Source of the DNA: Hymenobacter polaris
GTDB lineage: Bacteria > Bacteroidota > Bacteroidia > Cytophagales > Hymenobacteraceae
NCBI RefSeq assembly: GCF_012927305.1
Contig: NZ_JABBGH010000002.1
Coordinates: 62,001 to 126,000 of the forward strand
Direction of reading: 5' to 3'
Length of the DNA stretch: 64,000 nt
Part shown: piece after piece, positions 1 through 8,836 of the stretch
Layout of the letters: the number at the start of each line of letters is the position of its first letter
How positions within the stretch are numbered: the stretch's first letter is position 1
Notes under the pieces: generated by a model
What the model saw: the letters and a program-made list of their open reading frames with translations, nothing else
What the model was told of the DNA's origin: nothing
The model's database searches: none
Position numbers and translations under genes: made by a program

Positions 1-525
1 CTCCAGCACGTCGCCCAGGTAGGCCAGGTCGAACTGGTTTTCGTGGAAGTCCTCGGTGGTCTCGATGTTGCCCGTCACCACCGGCAGGTGCAGCTCGCGG
101 CGGGCATAGTCGGCGGCGTGCTCGCTGATTTCGAGGCCGTGGGTTTCCCACCCTAGGGCTTGCAGGCTCTTAAGGGTGTAGCCGGGGCCGCAGCCTACCT
201 CTAAGTACCGAAACCGGCGGCCGGGGTAGTGCTGTTGCATGTAGGTGGTGAACTTATCTTCCTTGACCTGACTCAAATTCAAGGACTTGCCTTCCTCAAT
301 AAAGGTCTTGTCCTTCTCGGTGCGGTCGTAGTTGGGGCGCTCCGTGAAGTACTCCTTGCCGTACAGCTTCTCAAGCTGCGCGGGTGTGGGCTGCGGGTCC
401 AGAAAGGTCAGGCTGCAGCTGTCGCACTGGGTGCCCTGCAGGCGCTGCCCGTCGAAGAGGTAGTAGAAAGGCAGGGCGTGGAAGGCAGTAGCTCCGCACA
501 AGTCGCAGTGGCGCTGGCTGGTCAT
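1..525 (-). CDS. Class I SAM-dependent methyltransferase, C-terminus cut by window edge
   Basis: An open frame of 175 codons starts at the ATG at 525 and runs off the window without a stop. The N-terminus carries two Cys pairs (CDLC at residues 7-10 and CDSC near residue 35), a zinc-ribbon-like arrangement seen in front of many bacterial methyltransferases. A SAM-binding motif I, LEVGCGPGYTL, follows near residue 105. The protein probably methylates a small molecule or a sugar; the substrate cannot be told from this part. It is divergent from ypdA. A CCCTAGGG site lies inside it at 151-158. Confidence 0.85.
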   Translation of the reverse strand, partial: MTSQRHCDLCGATAFHALPFYYLFDGQRLQGTQCDSCSLTFLDPQPTPAQLEKLYGKEYFTERPNYDRTEKDKTFIEEGKSLNLSQVKEDKFTTYMQQHYPGRRFRYLEVGCGPGYTLKSLQALGWETHGLEISEHAADYARRELHLPVVTGNIETTEDFHENQFDLAYLGDVLE

Positions 526-662
526 TTAGCAGTCAATAGGTATCAGTTATCATTTTTGCGGTGCTCCCGCCAGTCCCGACGCCGCAAAGGTCTGAAAAAG
601 AACCCAACTCAAGCGCCCCTCGTTGGTTAAGCAGTTACTTGATAACTGATACTCGATAACTG

Positions 663-1649
663 ATGACTGATAAGCTAGATGCCGTCGTGATTGGGGCGGG
701 CCCCGTGGGGCTGGCCTGCGCCATTGAAATACAGCGCCAGGGCCTGTCGGTGGCCGTGGTGGAGAAAGGGGCGTTGGTAAACTCGCTGGTGGGCTACCCC
801 ACTCAGATGGAGTTTTTTTCGACGCCCGAGCTGCTCGAAATTGGCGGCCACCCCTTCCCGATGGCCAGCTACAAGCCCCACCGCGAAGATGCCCTCGACT
901 ACTACCAGCGCGTGGCTGCCGCCGAAAAGCTCGACCTGCGCCTCTACCAGCGCGTAACCGGCTTGCGCGGCCAGGCGGGCGACTATGTAGTGGAAACCAG
1001 CCAGGGCGAAATCGCGGCCCGCGCCGTAGTGGTGGCCACCGGCTTCTTCGACGTGCCCAACCGCCTAGGGGTACCGGGCGAGGAGTTACCCCACGTAAAC
1101 CACTACTACAAAGAGCCCTACGCCCACGCCGACCGCGACGTGGTGGTATTGGGCGCCAAGAATTCGTCGGCCAAGGCGGCCCTGGCGCTGGCCCGCGCCG
1201 GCGCCCGCGTCACGCTGGTGGTGCGCGGCCCCGAGGTGTCGGAAAGCGTGAAGTACTGGATTCGGCCCGACTTGCTCAACCGCATTAAGGAGGGCCGCAT
1301 CAAAGCGTATTTCAACACCACCGTGGCGGCTATTACGCCCCACGCGGTGGAAGTGCTCACGCCCGAGGGCCCGCGCAGCATCCCGGCCGACTACGTGTAC
1401 GCCCTCACCGGCTACCGGCCCGACTATTCGCTGCTGACGGAGGCCCTAGGCCTGCCGCTCGACGAAAACGACCCCGCCCGGCCCATCGTCTTCGACCCCG
1501 AAACGCACGAGACTGCCCGCCCCGGCGTGTACGCCGCCGGCACCGTGTGCGGCGGCCTGGCCACCAGCCGCTGGTTTATCGAGAACGGCCGCCACCACGC
1601 CCAGCTGATTGCGGCGGCGCTGGCCGGCGCGCTGGTGCCGGCCAGGTAG
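663..1649 (+). CDS. ypdA: YpdA family bacillithiol disulfide reductase
   Basis: A 328-residue FAD/NAD(P)H oxidoreductase. The N-terminal dinucleotide motif GAGPVGLA (residues 11-18) binds FAD, and a second motif around GAKNSSAKAAL (near residue 165) binds the pyridine nucleotide. The stretch GYPTQMEFFSTP after the FAD motif is typical of YpdA. In Firmicutes YpdA reduces bacillithiol disulfide, and bacillithiol is also made by Bacteroidota, so a cytosolic thiol-redox role is likely. The length matches the family. The gene converges on the DnaJ-TPR gene with only 16 bp between their ends. Confidence 0.9.
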   Translation: MTDKLDAVVIGAGPVGLACAIEIQRQGLSVAVVEKGALVNSLVGYPTQMEFFSTPELLEIGGHPFPMASYKPHREDALDYYQRVAAAEKLDLRLYQRVTGLRGQAGDYVVETSQGEIAARAVVVATGFFDVPNRLGVPGEELPHVNHYYKEPYAHADRDVVVLGAKNSSAKAALALARAGARVTLVVRGPEVSESVKYWIRPDLLNRIKEGRIKAYFNTTVAAITPHAVEVLTPEGPRSIPADYVYALTGYRPDYSLLTEALGLPLDENDPARPIVFDPETHETARPGVYAAGTVCGGLATSRWFIENGRHHAQLIAAALAGALVPAR

Positions 1650-1665
1650 GCGGCCGCGCTAACCC

Positions 1666-2847
1666 CTACCGGCACTCGGCCGCCGCTTGTGCCGCGTAGC
1701 CGTACCCGGCGGCGGCCCCGCGCCGAAAAAACTCGCAGGCACTCACCGAGTCGGCGGTTTGCTGGGCCAGGCGACCCAGCAGGTACAGCGTGCGCCCGTC
1801 GCCTACGTTGCGCCCTAGGGCCTGCTCATACACTGCGCGCGCCTCGGGGTAGCGGCCCAGGCGCACCAGGGCGGCCCCTTCGGCCTGCAAGTAGGGGAGG
1901 GGCACGGGGCGGTTGGCAGCTTGGTACTGCTGGTGGCCGCGCTGCAAATCGGCCAGGGCGGGCGCGGTGCGGTCTAGCTCCAGCAGGCGGTTTTCGCCGC
2001 GGGCCAGGTAGGCGGCGGCCAGGGTCGTGTCGAGGCGCAGGGCTCGGCTGTAGCTGTGCTCGGCGGCCCTAGGCAGGTGCAGGCCCACCTGGCACTCGCC
2101 TAGACGCAGCAGGGTGCGGGCCACCTCGGCCGGGGGCAGCGGGTTGATGCTGGCCACCAGGGCGGCCTCGTAGTCGGCGCGGGCGGCGGGCAGGTCGTGC
2201 TCGGCATCTTGGGCCAGCTGGCCGCGCAGCTGCAAAGCCGGCGCCTGGTCGTCGCGAAAGCCCAGCGACTGGTCGAGGTAGTGGCGAGCCAGCTCCCAGC
2301 TGCCGCGCCCATAGGCCGCGCGGGCATCCTCGTAGTTGGTGCTGGCGGCCACGCGGTCCATCACAATCTTGGCCGAAATTCCGAACAGCAGCAGCAGCGC
2401 CACGATGCCCACCACCAGCCACAAGTCCTGGCGGTTGAAGCGTACTTGCTGGCGGGTGGTGCGGGGCTGGTAGTGGCGCTCGCGGGCGCCGGCCGGGCGG
2501 CGGGTGCGCAGGGGCGGGGCGGCCGCCGGCGGGGGCGTGGGCGCGCTATACACCGAAGGCCCACCGGCGCCCGGCCGCGCCGCGGCGCCGGCGTAGGCCT
2601 GGGCACTTTGCCGATGCGCTTCGGCCAGCGCCGCCTGGCGCAGCTTATAGTCGTACTGGGCGCGGCGCTCGGGGTCCGACAGCACGCGGTAGGCCACGGC
2701 CACGGCCTTGAAGCGCTCCTCGTAGCGCGGGTCGCCCTGGTGCTTATCGGGGTGCAGCTGGGTAGCCAGGCGCCGGTACGCCCGCTTAATGTCGGCGGCG
2801 GGCGCCGACACCATGACCCCTAGCGTTTGGTAATAATTCTCGCTCAC
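1666..2847 (-). CDS. J-domain protein with one membrane segment and TPR repeats
   Basis: The protein begins with a J-domain (YYQTLGV...HPD...RRAQYDY, about residues 4-70) whose HPD triad is the contact that stimulates DnaK ATPase. A Pro/Ala/Arg-rich linker, one hydrophobic segment near residues 141-165 (LWLVVGIVALLLLFGI) and a C-terminal half of TPR-like helices follow. It is probably a membrane-anchored DnaK co-chaperone that holds clients or partners through the TPRs. I place the start at GTG 2847 (MSENYYQTLGV), where the J-domain begins; the frame extends upstream to a TTG at 2874. Its client is unknown. Confidence 0.8.
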   Translation of the reverse strand: MSENYYQTLGVMVSAPAADIKRAYRRLATQLHPDKHQGDPRYEERFKAVAVAYRVLSDPERRAQYDYKLRQAALAEAHRQSAQAYAGAAARPGAGGPSVYSAPTPPPAAAPPLRTRRPAGARERHYQPRTTRQQVRFNRQDLWLVVGIVALLLLFGISAKIVMDRVAASTNYEDARAAYGRGSWELARHYLDQSLGFRDDQAPALQLRGQLAQDAEHDLPAARADYEAALVASINPLPPAEVARTLLRLGECQVGLHLPRAAEHSYSRALRLDTTLAAAYLARGENRLLELDRTAPALADLQRGHQQYQAANRPVPLPYLQAEGAALVRLGRYPEARAVYEQALGRNVGDGRTLYLLGRLAQQTADSVSACEFFRRGAAAGYGYAAQAAAECR

Positions 2848-2987
2848 CACCGGGTAATTTTTGAGCCCTGCCAACTGAAAGTTAGCCCTGGCCCGCGGTT
2901 TTTCGTAAAGAACGCCCTAGCCGGCTGGCTGTTGTTCACCGTCGGGCTTTTCTCAACCGAATTTACTTGCAAAACCTCTCTGCTCGT

Positions 2988-3359
2988 ATGGCTTTTATTA
3001 CTGACGATAAAAATCCGCGCCCCGAAGGCATGATTGGCCACCTCACCGGCTACCTCGATACCCGCATCGACCTGATACGCCTTGAAACCCAAGAGAAAGT
3101 AAAGGGCATATTCGTGGCTACCGTGCACGGTGTGGCGCTGGCCATGCTGGGTTTTCTGTTCGTCATTTTTGGCTCCATCTACCTGGGCTTCGCGCTCAAT
3201 CAGGCGCTCGAAAGCCCCTCGGCCGGTTTTGGTATCGTGGCAGGGTTATACTTGGTGCTGGCTATCCTCTTCGCGGTAGGCATCGACAAAAAGGTATTTC
3301 AGGGCGTGGCCGATAAGCTGCTGAACAACACCATCTATAAGTCAGATAAACGCCGGTAG
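2988..3359 (+). CDS. Phage holin family (Holin-X/YqjE-like) membrane protein
   Basis: A short protein of about 123 residues with an N-terminal amphipathic stretch (YLDTRIDLIRLETQEKV) and two hydrophobic hairpin segments (VALAMLGFLFVIFGSIYLGF and FGIVAGLYLVLAILFAVGI). This is the usual layout of the Holin-X/DUF1469 family, which in free-living bacteria is chromosomal and not part of a phage. I chose ATG 2988 because it keeps the expected N-terminus; an in-frame ATG also lies at 2967. The next gene starts 78 bp downstream on the same strand and is probably co-transcribed. The function is not established. Confidence 0.75.
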   Translation: MAFITDDKNPRPEGMIGHLTGYLDTRIDLIRLETQEKVKGIFVATVHGVALAMLGFLFVIFGSIYLGFALNQALESPSAGFGIVAGLYLVLAILFAVGIDKKVFQGVADKLLNNTIYKSDKRR

Positions 3360-3437
3360 CTACCCGTTGGGTAGCCGCGCGCCGGCCACCCAAGCGAAGC
3401 AGTCAACCGGCATCACCCGACCATTCACCCCTAGGAT

Positions 3438-4334
3438 ATGAGCGAGCCCACTAACCCGCTGTTTGAGGAAGAAAAGGCTTTTTTAGAGCGTAAAAAGCTG
3501 GAATACGAGCGCGCCCTGCGCGGCGACGTAGCGCAGCTAAAAGAGCAAACTGCCCACGTGGGCCGCGTAGCCCTGGTGGGCACCGGCCTGGTGGGTAGTA
3601 TCTGGCTAATTACCAAGGCCCTAGGTGGCCGCAAGCGTCGCCCCGAAGACCCCGATGCCGAGTGGCCCAGCAGCTACGAGCCAAGCGATTACGGTACCCA
3701 GCGCTTCGCCGATTTTGATTTGGCAGATGACGACGACCAGCCGGACGGCCAATGGCCAGAAGCTGATGCGTATTTCGGCAGTAGCGCTGATGCGCACGGC
3801 ACGGTATACCATTCCGACACCGAGGCCTACGACACGCCCGGCACGCCCGATGACAACCTGGACGATAATGGCTTAGGAGACTATCCGGATTTCCCCGAGC
3901 ATTCCACCTCCTACCACGGCACTGCGGCCGACACCGCAACTGGCGACTTCCAGTCGGAAGCCTATGGCCACCCCGAGTCCAGCTTGCCCTTCGACGACAG
4001 CCGCCGCCTGCCCGAGTCCGACGATTTTGCGGAAACCCCTGGTTCTAAGGGTGCCGAGGCCCAGCCCAAGCGTCAGCTCGGCGCCATGCTGGTGGCGCTA
4101 GCCAAGAGCGACCTGGGCAAAATAGTATTGGGCCAGGCCGCCAGCCTAGGGGCAGCCTTGGTTACCAAGGCGTTAAAAGCTAAACTGACGAGCGACGAGC
4201 CAGAAACGGCAAAATCTTCCGACCTTGCGGCCCCAACGGGGGAGAATGATGGCTATGCCCATGGCCACCCCGCCACGCCGCAACCGGATGCCTACCCCGC
4301 CGACGCCCCTGCCTACCGCGAACCGCTTGCTTGA
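3438..4334 (+). CDS. Uncharacterised membrane-anchored protein with long acidic spacer
   Basis: I do not recognise a family. Residues 1-35 are charged and helical (FEEEKAFLERKKLEYERAL). A hydrophobic segment follows near residues 43-62 (VALVGTGLVGSIWLITKAL). A spacer of about 130 residues rich in Asp, Glu, Ser, Gly and Tyr comes next, and then a basic/hydrophobic helix pair (LGAMLVALAKSDLGKIVLGQAASLGAALV). It follows the holin-like gene, an arrangement that suggests an envelope role, and its 3' end overlaps the GGGP synthase start. The acidic spacer is low-complexity and probably disordered. Confidence 0.6.
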   Translation: MSEPTNPLFEEEKAFLERKKLEYERALRGDVAQLKEQTAHVGRVALVGTGLVGSIWLITKALGGRKRRPEDPDAEWPSSYEPSDYGTQRFADFDLADDDDQPDGQWPEADAYFGSSADAHGTVYHSDTEAYDTPGTPDDNLDDNGLGDYPDFPEHSTSYHGTAADTATGDFQSEAYGHPESSLPFDDSRRLPESDDFAETPGSKGAEAQPKRQLGAMLVALAKSDLGKIVLGQAASLGAALVTKALKAKLTSDEPETAKSSDLAAPTGENDGYAHGHPATPQPDAYPADAPAYREPLA

Positions 4335-5082
4335 TACCCTGGCCGGGCTGCGCCACCAAGGCCGCAAGGCCCTGGCCGTGCTGCTCGACCCCGATGACTT
4401 TGTGCCCACCCGCACGCGCCAATTGCTCGGGCAGGTAGCGCAGTACCCCGTAGATTACTTTTTTGTGGGGGGCAGCCTCGTGCTTACCGAGCATCAGGCT
4501 GCCCTCATTGCGTTGCTGAAGGCCGAGGCGCCGCACGTGCCAGTGTTGCTTTTTCCGAGCCACGCCCTGCACGTAGATGCCGCTGCCGACGGCATTTTGC
4601 TGCTCTCCCTCATCTCGGGCCGCAACCCCGATTTCCTAATTGGCCAGCACGTAGTAGCGGCCCCGCGCCTGCGCCAAAGCGGCCTGCAGATTTTGCCCAC
4701 CGGCTATATGTTGGTCGAAAGCGGCCGCCCCACCACGGCTTCCTACATCAGTGGCACCGCCCCGCTGCCCCACGATAAGCCTAGCATTGCGGCAGCCACG
4801 GCGATGGCTGGCGAGCAGCTAGGCTTGCGCTTGCTGTACCTCGACGGCGGCAGCGGCGCCCAGCAGCCCGTATCGCCTGCCATGATACGGGCGGTGCGCG
4901 AGGCCACCAATGCGCCCCTACTAGTGGGCGGCGGCCTGAACACGGCCGAGAAAATCAGCGCCGCCCTAGGCGCCGGCGCCGACCTAGTAGTGGTGGGCAA
5001 CCATCTGGAGCGCAATCCAAATTTCCTGGTCGAAGCGGTGGCCGCCGTGCGGCAGGCAGGTAGTAGCCAGCCGAGTACTTAG
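4288..5082 (+). CDS. Geranylgeranylglyceryl phosphate synthase (PcrB-like, bacterial group II)
   Basis: A TIM-barrel prenyltransferase of about 264 residues. Family motifs are visible in order: VLLDPDD near the N-terminus, GGSL, PTGYMLVESG, YLDGGSGA, LLVGGGL and GADLVVVGNHLE (phosphate-binding loops). GGGP synthases join a polyprenyl diphosphate to sn-glycerol-1-phosphate. They occur in Archaea and also in many Bacteroidota, where the physiological product is not well known. I chose ATG 4288, just before the conserved LLDTLAGLRHQG region; the frame stays open to 4225 and several Met codons lie between. The start overlaps the upstream gene by 47 bp, consistent with coupling. Confidence 0.85.
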   Translation: MPTPPTPLPTANRLLDTLAGLRHQGRKALAVLLDPDDFVPTRTRQLLGQVAQYPVDYFFVGGSLVLTEHQAALIALLKAEAPHVPVLLFPSHALHVDAAADGILLLSLISGRNPDFLIGQHVVAAPRLRQSGLQILPTGYMLVESGRPTTASYISGTAPLPHDKPSIAAATAMAGEQLGLRLLYLDGGSGAQQPVSPAMIRAVREATNAPLLVGGGLNTAEKISAALGAGADLVVVGNHLERNPNFLVEAVAAVRQAGSSQPST

Positions 5083-5154
5083 CTGAACCGGCAGTAACGA
5101 ATGACGGAGTTGCAAGGTACCCTAGGGTAACCACTGGCTTTATCTTCAACTGCA

Positions 5155-6279
5155 GTGTTCGTCCGTGTCTTTCTGTGTTTGATGCTGCTAGGCAGTAGCC
5201 TGTGCCCGTCCCTAGCGATGGCTCAAACAGCGGCGCAGCAAGCCCTCGACAGCCTCAGGGTGAAGTACCACCTGCCGGCTATGCTGGCGGCAGTTATTCA
5301 GCCGCAGCGCATCTGCTACGTGTATGGCGGAGTGCGGCGCAGTGACCAGACTACGCAAATCACCCTAACCGATTACTTCCACTTCGGCTCCGATACGAAA
5401 GGCGTGACGAGCCTGCTGGCGGGTAAGCTGGTGGAGCAGGGTAAGATTCGTTGGGAAAGCAAGTTGCTCGACGTAGTGCCCAGCTTGCGCACCACCGCGC
5501 TGCCCGCCTACGCCGATGTGACGCTCGCTGCGCTACTGTCGCACCGCGCTGGCATTCCACCGTATGATTCGGGAGCGAAAATCCGGCGCCTACCAGCCTT
5601 TAGCGGCACGGTCAGGCAGAAGCGCCAGCAATTTGCCGCCTTCGTGCTGCAGCAGCCCCCGGTGTTGCCCGGTCCGGGTGAAGTCTACGCGTATTCTAAC
5701 GCGGGCTACGCGCTGGCTGCCCTGATGCTCGAGCAAGTCAGCCAGCGTTCATGGGAGGAATTGGTAGCCAGGGCTTTCCACAAGCTCAAGCTGCACTACG
5801 TAGTAGGGTTTCCTAATCGGGGCGATGCGCAGCAGCCCTGGGGCCACTGGCGGCAGGCAGCCACCGATAGCGTTTTGACCCCCCTAGGGCCCTTGCACCC
5901 GTATCACCTGCAGGACTTTCTGGCGCCAGCCGGCGACTTGGCTATGCCGCTGCCCGACTATGCGCGCCTGATACAAAAGCACTTGCGCGGATTGCTTGGG
6001 CATGCTAATTACTTGAAAGCCAAAACTTACCAGCTATTGCATTTTGGCAAGCCCAGCTACGCCTACGGGTGGGGCGTGCTGAAGCTGCCGGCAACTGGCG
6101 CACCTGTTAGCTTCCACAACGGTACGGCGGGTACCTTCTATTGCCACACCATTCTGTACCCTAGCCAGCAGGTGGCCTTGATAGTGCTAACCAACGCGGG
6201 CGGGGAAGCCGCCGAAGCCGCCTGCTACGCCCTGCACCGTCGCCTCAAGCAGCTTTACCTGCAAGGCCAGCTCGAGTAG
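5155..6279 (+). CDS. Serine hydrolase of the class C beta-lactamase/DD-peptidase type
   Basis: The protein has a signal peptide (MFVRVFLCLMLLGSSLCPSL) and then a penicillin-binding-like fold. Three active-site elements are visible: SDTK (SxxK nucleophile and base, near residues 82-85), YSN in VYAYSNAGYAL, and HNGTAG near the C-terminus. It is exported to the periplasm or beyond and cleaves esters or D-Ala-type peptides; the family is too broad to name a substrate. The start is a GTG at 5155. Downstream, a bidirectional terminator separates it from the convergent AraC gene. Confidence 0.8.
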   Translation: MFVRVFLCLMLLGSSLCPSLAMAQTAAQQALDSLRVKYHLPAMLAAVIQPQRICYVYGGVRRSDQTTQITLTDYFHFGSDTKGVTSLLAGKLVEQGKIRWESKLLDVVPSLRTTALPAYADVTLAALLSHRAGIPPYDSGAKIRRLPAFSGTVRQKRQQFAAFVLQQPPVLPGPGEVYAYSNAGYALAALMLEQVSQRSWEELVARAFHKLKLHYVVGFPNRGDAQQPWGHWRQAATDSVLTPLGPLHPYHLQDFLAPAGDLAMPLPDYARLIQKHLRGLLGHANYLKAKTYQLLHFGKPSYAYGWGVLKLPATGAPVSFHNGTAGTFYCHTILYPSQQVALIVLTNAGGEAAEAACYALHRRLKQLYLQGQLE

Positions 6280-6301
6280 TAGCCTAGCCCTTCCGCCACA
6301 A

Positions 6302-6329
6302 AAAAGGGCCGCCCGTCGGCAGCCCTTTT
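6302..6329. terminator. Bidirectional intrinsic terminator
   Basis: AAAAGGGC (6302-6309) pairs with GCCCTTTT (6322-6329), and GCC/GGC extend the stem inside. A and T runs on the two sides let it work in both directions, which suits its place between the convergent serine hydrolase and AraC genes. Confidence 0.75.
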
Positions 6330-6331
6330 CC

Positions 6332-6382
6332 GTGTAGCCAGCTGCGAGGCAGCGTATCCACGAAATCCGTTTAATCCGCGGT
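6332..6382. repeat. Solo arm of the 44.3 kb long palindrome family
   Basis: The stretch GTAGCCAGCTGCGAGGCAGC, followed by an AAATCCGTTTAATCCGCGG-like end, matches one arm of the inverted repeat at 44291-44484, with a deletion of about ten bases and a few substitutions. It ends exactly at the stop codon of the AraC gene. No partner arm is seen nearby, so it looks like a decayed or half copy. Confidence 0.7.
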
Positions 6383-7308
6383 TAAATGTTCATGGCCGAC
6401 TCGCGGCGGCGCATCTTGCCGGCCGGAATGCCGAACATCATCTTGAAGCGGCGGCAGAAGTAAGCGGTATCCTTGTAGCCCACTTCCTTGCCGATGTCGC
6501 GGATGCTTTTCTTGGTGGTGCGCAGCAGCGATACCGCGCGCTCCATGCGCTGGTATTCGATGTAGTCCTGCGGGTTGATGTTGGTCAGCATCTTGAAGTA
6601 CTGGCCCACGTAGTCCTCGCTCACGTTGGCTACGCCCGCCAGCACCTTGTTCGAGAGGTCGCCGCTCAGGTTTTCCTTGATGAAGTTGAACAGGTCGATG
6701 AGGCGCGGGTCCTTGAAGTAGGTGCTGTTGGTGGCCAGCTGCTCCACAAACATGTTGTTTTGCAAGATGTAGCGCACCACTTCCACCACCAGGTTTTCGG
6801 TGTAGATGGTGACGAGGCGCTCGCGGCCCGGCAGGTCCTGAATCGATTCCTCGATAATCTTGATGACCAGGTTGGCCAGGCGGTCGTTCTTCTTAATGAC
6901 GAAGGCCGGCACGTCGAGCGAGGCGAAAAAGTTTACCGAGTCAAACACCTTGGCCTCAAACACCACCGAGCTGTGGCTTTCCTCGGCGTCGCCGATGTAG
7001 TCGAGCTGGTCGTTGGAGGTGAAGAAGCGGTCCTTATTCGTGATAAAATCGTCGTTAGAGATAACGCGGCTGGCGGCATTCTGGCCGTAGCCCACGCGGG
7101 TAGCGCGGCCACCGGGCAAGAAGAGCAGCTCGTTCTCCTCTACCGTTTGGTCTTCGTCGCCGAAAGTGATTTTTCCTTGATGCAACAAAATAAGATTGTT
7201 GCCCACATCGTAGGCATTGCGCACCGTTACGGACTGCCGCAACACCAAATTCTTGGCTTTAATATAGCGAACTCCTAATGATTCAATTACCTTATTGTAA
7301 TCTTCCAT
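6382..7308 (-). CDS. AraC family transcriptional regulator
   Basis: A 308-residue protein. The N-terminal two thirds has a cupin-like sensor pattern (NNLILLHQGKITFGDEDQ, then ELLFLPGGRATRVGYG). The C-terminal 95 residues form the double helix-turn-helix: LAGVANVSEDYVGQYFKML is the first, and IRDIGKEVGYKDTAYFCRRF is the second with the AraC signature. It binds DNA and probably responds to a small ligand or metabolic state that is not identifiable here. G+C is lower than in its neighbours and no CCTAGG site occurs in it. It is transcribed alone, with an AT-rich leader of about 100 bp upstream. Confidence 0.88.
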   Translation of the reverse strand: MEDYNKVIESLGVRYIKAKNLVLRQSVTVRNAYDVGNNLILLHQGKITFGDEDQTVEENELLFLPGGRATRVGYGQNAASRVISNDDFITNKDRFFTSNDQLDYIGDAEESHSSVVFEAKVFDSVNFFASLDVPAFVIKKNDRLANLVIKIIEESIQDLPGRERLVTIYTENLVVEVVRYILQNNMFVEQLATNSTYFKDPRLIDLFNFIKENLSGDLSNKVLAGVANVSEDYVGQYFKMLTNINPQDYIEYQRMERAVSLLRTTKKSIRDIGKEVGYKDTAYFCRRFKMMFGIPAGKMRRRESAMNI

Positions 7309-7414
7309 AACTTAATTGTAAAATTTGAAACTTGTTGAGGGTAGGATGTCTTAACAGGGGCTAAAGTTAATAAAAACGTTTGCAATATCGCATAAAAAAA
7401 TTTATGTAAATAAA

Positions 7415-7441
7415 AAACCCAGGCTGAATCGGCCTGGGTTT
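7415..7441 (-). terminator. Intrinsic terminator after the acyl-CoA dehydrogenase gene
   Basis: AAACCCAGGC (7415-7424) pairs with GCCTGGGTTT (7432-7441) around a 7-base loop. On the minus strand the stem is followed by a T run, as expected for the gene ending at 7480. Confidence 0.8.
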
Positions 7442-7479
7442 TGTGCAAAATGCTTGCCAACTAGCGTTTTCAAAACGTC

Positions 7480-8643
7480 CTATTTGAGGATGTCGCGCGA
7501 GATGACGATTTTTTGTATTTCGGACGTACCCTCGTAAATCTGGGTAATCTTAGCATCGCGCATAAAGCGCTCTACGTGGTACTCTTTTACGAAGCCGTAG
7601 CCGCCGTGAATCTGCACGGCTTCCACCGCCGCGTCCATCGCCGTTTTGGAGGCAAACAGCTTGGCCATGGCGCCGCTCTTGGCGTAGTCAATATGGTTAT
7701 CCTTATCTGCGGCGGCTTGCAGGCACAGCAGGCGGGCCGCCTCCACGTTGGTCGCCATATCGGCCAGCTTAAACTGAATGGCCTGGTGCTGGGCAATGGG
7801 CACGCCAAACGCCTTACGCTCCTTGGCGTACTTAAGGCTCAGCTCGAGCGAGCCCGAGGCGATGCCTAGGGCCTGCGCCGCAATACCAATGCGCCCGCCC
7901 GCCAGCACCTGCATGGCAAACTTGAAGCCGAAGCCATCGGCGCCAATGCGGTTTTCCTTGGGCACCTTCACGTCGGTGAACAGCAGCGAGCAGGTGTCGG
8001 AACCCCGGATGCCGAGCTTGTTTTCCTTGGGGCCGGTTTGGAAGCCTTCCATGCCCTTCTCCACGATGAGCACGTTGATGCCGCGCGACTTCAACTCGGG
8101 GTTGGTTTGGGCAATCACCAGATACACCGAGGCGGTGGTGCCGTTGGTAATCCAGTTCTTGGTGCCGTTCAGCAGGTAGTGGTCGCCCATGTCCTCGGCG
8201 GTGGTGCGCTGGCTGGTGGCGTCAGAGCCGGCCTCGGGCTCGCTCAGGGCAAAGGCGCCGATGATTTCGCCCGAGCACAGGCGCGGCAGGTACTTGCGCT
8301 TCTGCTCCTCGGTGCCGTATTTCTCCAGGCCCCAGCACACCAGCGAGTTATTCACACTCATGATAACCGAGCACGAGGCATCGACCTTGGAGATTTCCTC
8401 CATCGCCAGCACGTAGCTCACCGTGTCGAGGCCCGAGCCGCCGTATTCGGGGCTCACCATCATGCCCATAAAGCCGAGCTCGCCCATGCGCTTAATTTGC
8501 TCGGTGGGAAATTTTTGGTGCTCGTCGCGCTCAATGACACCAGCCCACAGCTCGCTCTGGGCAAAGTCGCGGGCCGCGGCCTGCACGGCCAGCTGCTCTT
8601 CGGTGAGCTGAAAAGGGGAGGCGGTGGCAATATCAGGTTGCAT
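7480..8643 (-). CDS. Acyl-CoA dehydrogenase (short/medium chain type)
   Basis: A flavoprotein of 387 residues catalysing the first alpha,beta-dehydrogenation of acyl-CoA in fatty-acid or branched-chain oxidation. FAD/substrate motifs include FALSEPEAGSDA and WITNG, followed by KERKAFGVPIAQHQ. The C-terminal signature is QIHGGYGFVKEYHVERFMRD, then IYEGTSEIQ, whose Glu is the catalytic base in butyryl- and medium-chain enzymes. I chose ATG 8643 (MQPDIATASPFQL); the longer open frame adds about 40 residues that do not look like the family. It is a single gene with terminators on both sides. Confidence 0.92.
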   Translation of the reverse strand: MQPDIATASPFQLTEEQLAVQAAARDFAQSELWAGVIERDEHQKFPTEQIKRMGELGFMGMMVSPEYGGSGLDTVSYVLAMEEISKVDASCSVIMSVNNSLVCWGLEKYGTEEQKRKYLPRLCSGEIIGAFALSEPEAGSDATSQRTTAEDMGDHYLLNGTKNWITNGTTASVYLVIAQTNPELKSRGINVLIVEKGMEGFQTGPKENKLGIRGSDTCSLLFTDVKVPKENRIGADGFGFKFAMQVLAGGRIGIAAQALGIASGSLELSLKYAKERKAFGVPIAQHQAIQFKLADMATNVEAARLLCLQAAADKDNHIDYAKSGAMAKLFASKTAMDAAVEAVQIHGGYGFVKEYHVERFMRDAKITQIYEGTSEIQKIVISRDILK

Positions 8644-8773
8644 GGGATGGGGTAGGGAGGGAGAGAATGAAATGTACTGCGAAAATACGGCTCCTCGAAG
8701 GCAAAGCTTGCCCGCCAATAGCCCTAGGGTCCTGAAATCGGTATATTTACCTAAAGGCTTTTCCAAAAAACAA

Positions 8774-8792
8774 CGCCGGCTTAAGGCCGGCG
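8774..8792 (-). terminator. Intrinsic terminator after the YugP-type peptidase gene
   Basis: CGCCGGC (8774-8780) pairs with GCCGGCG (8786-8792). On the minus strand a T-rich run follows the stem, so it ends the transcript of the gene that stops at 8837. Confidence 0.7.
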
Positions 8793-8836
8793 CTATTCCT
8801 GAGCGTATGCATTAGCTGGCAAGCCAGTAGCTGGTT

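Noticed and set aside
2988-3359. Holin-family protein as evidence of a prophage
   Set aside because: This holin superfamily is common as a chromosomal gene, and no other phage gene is present around it.
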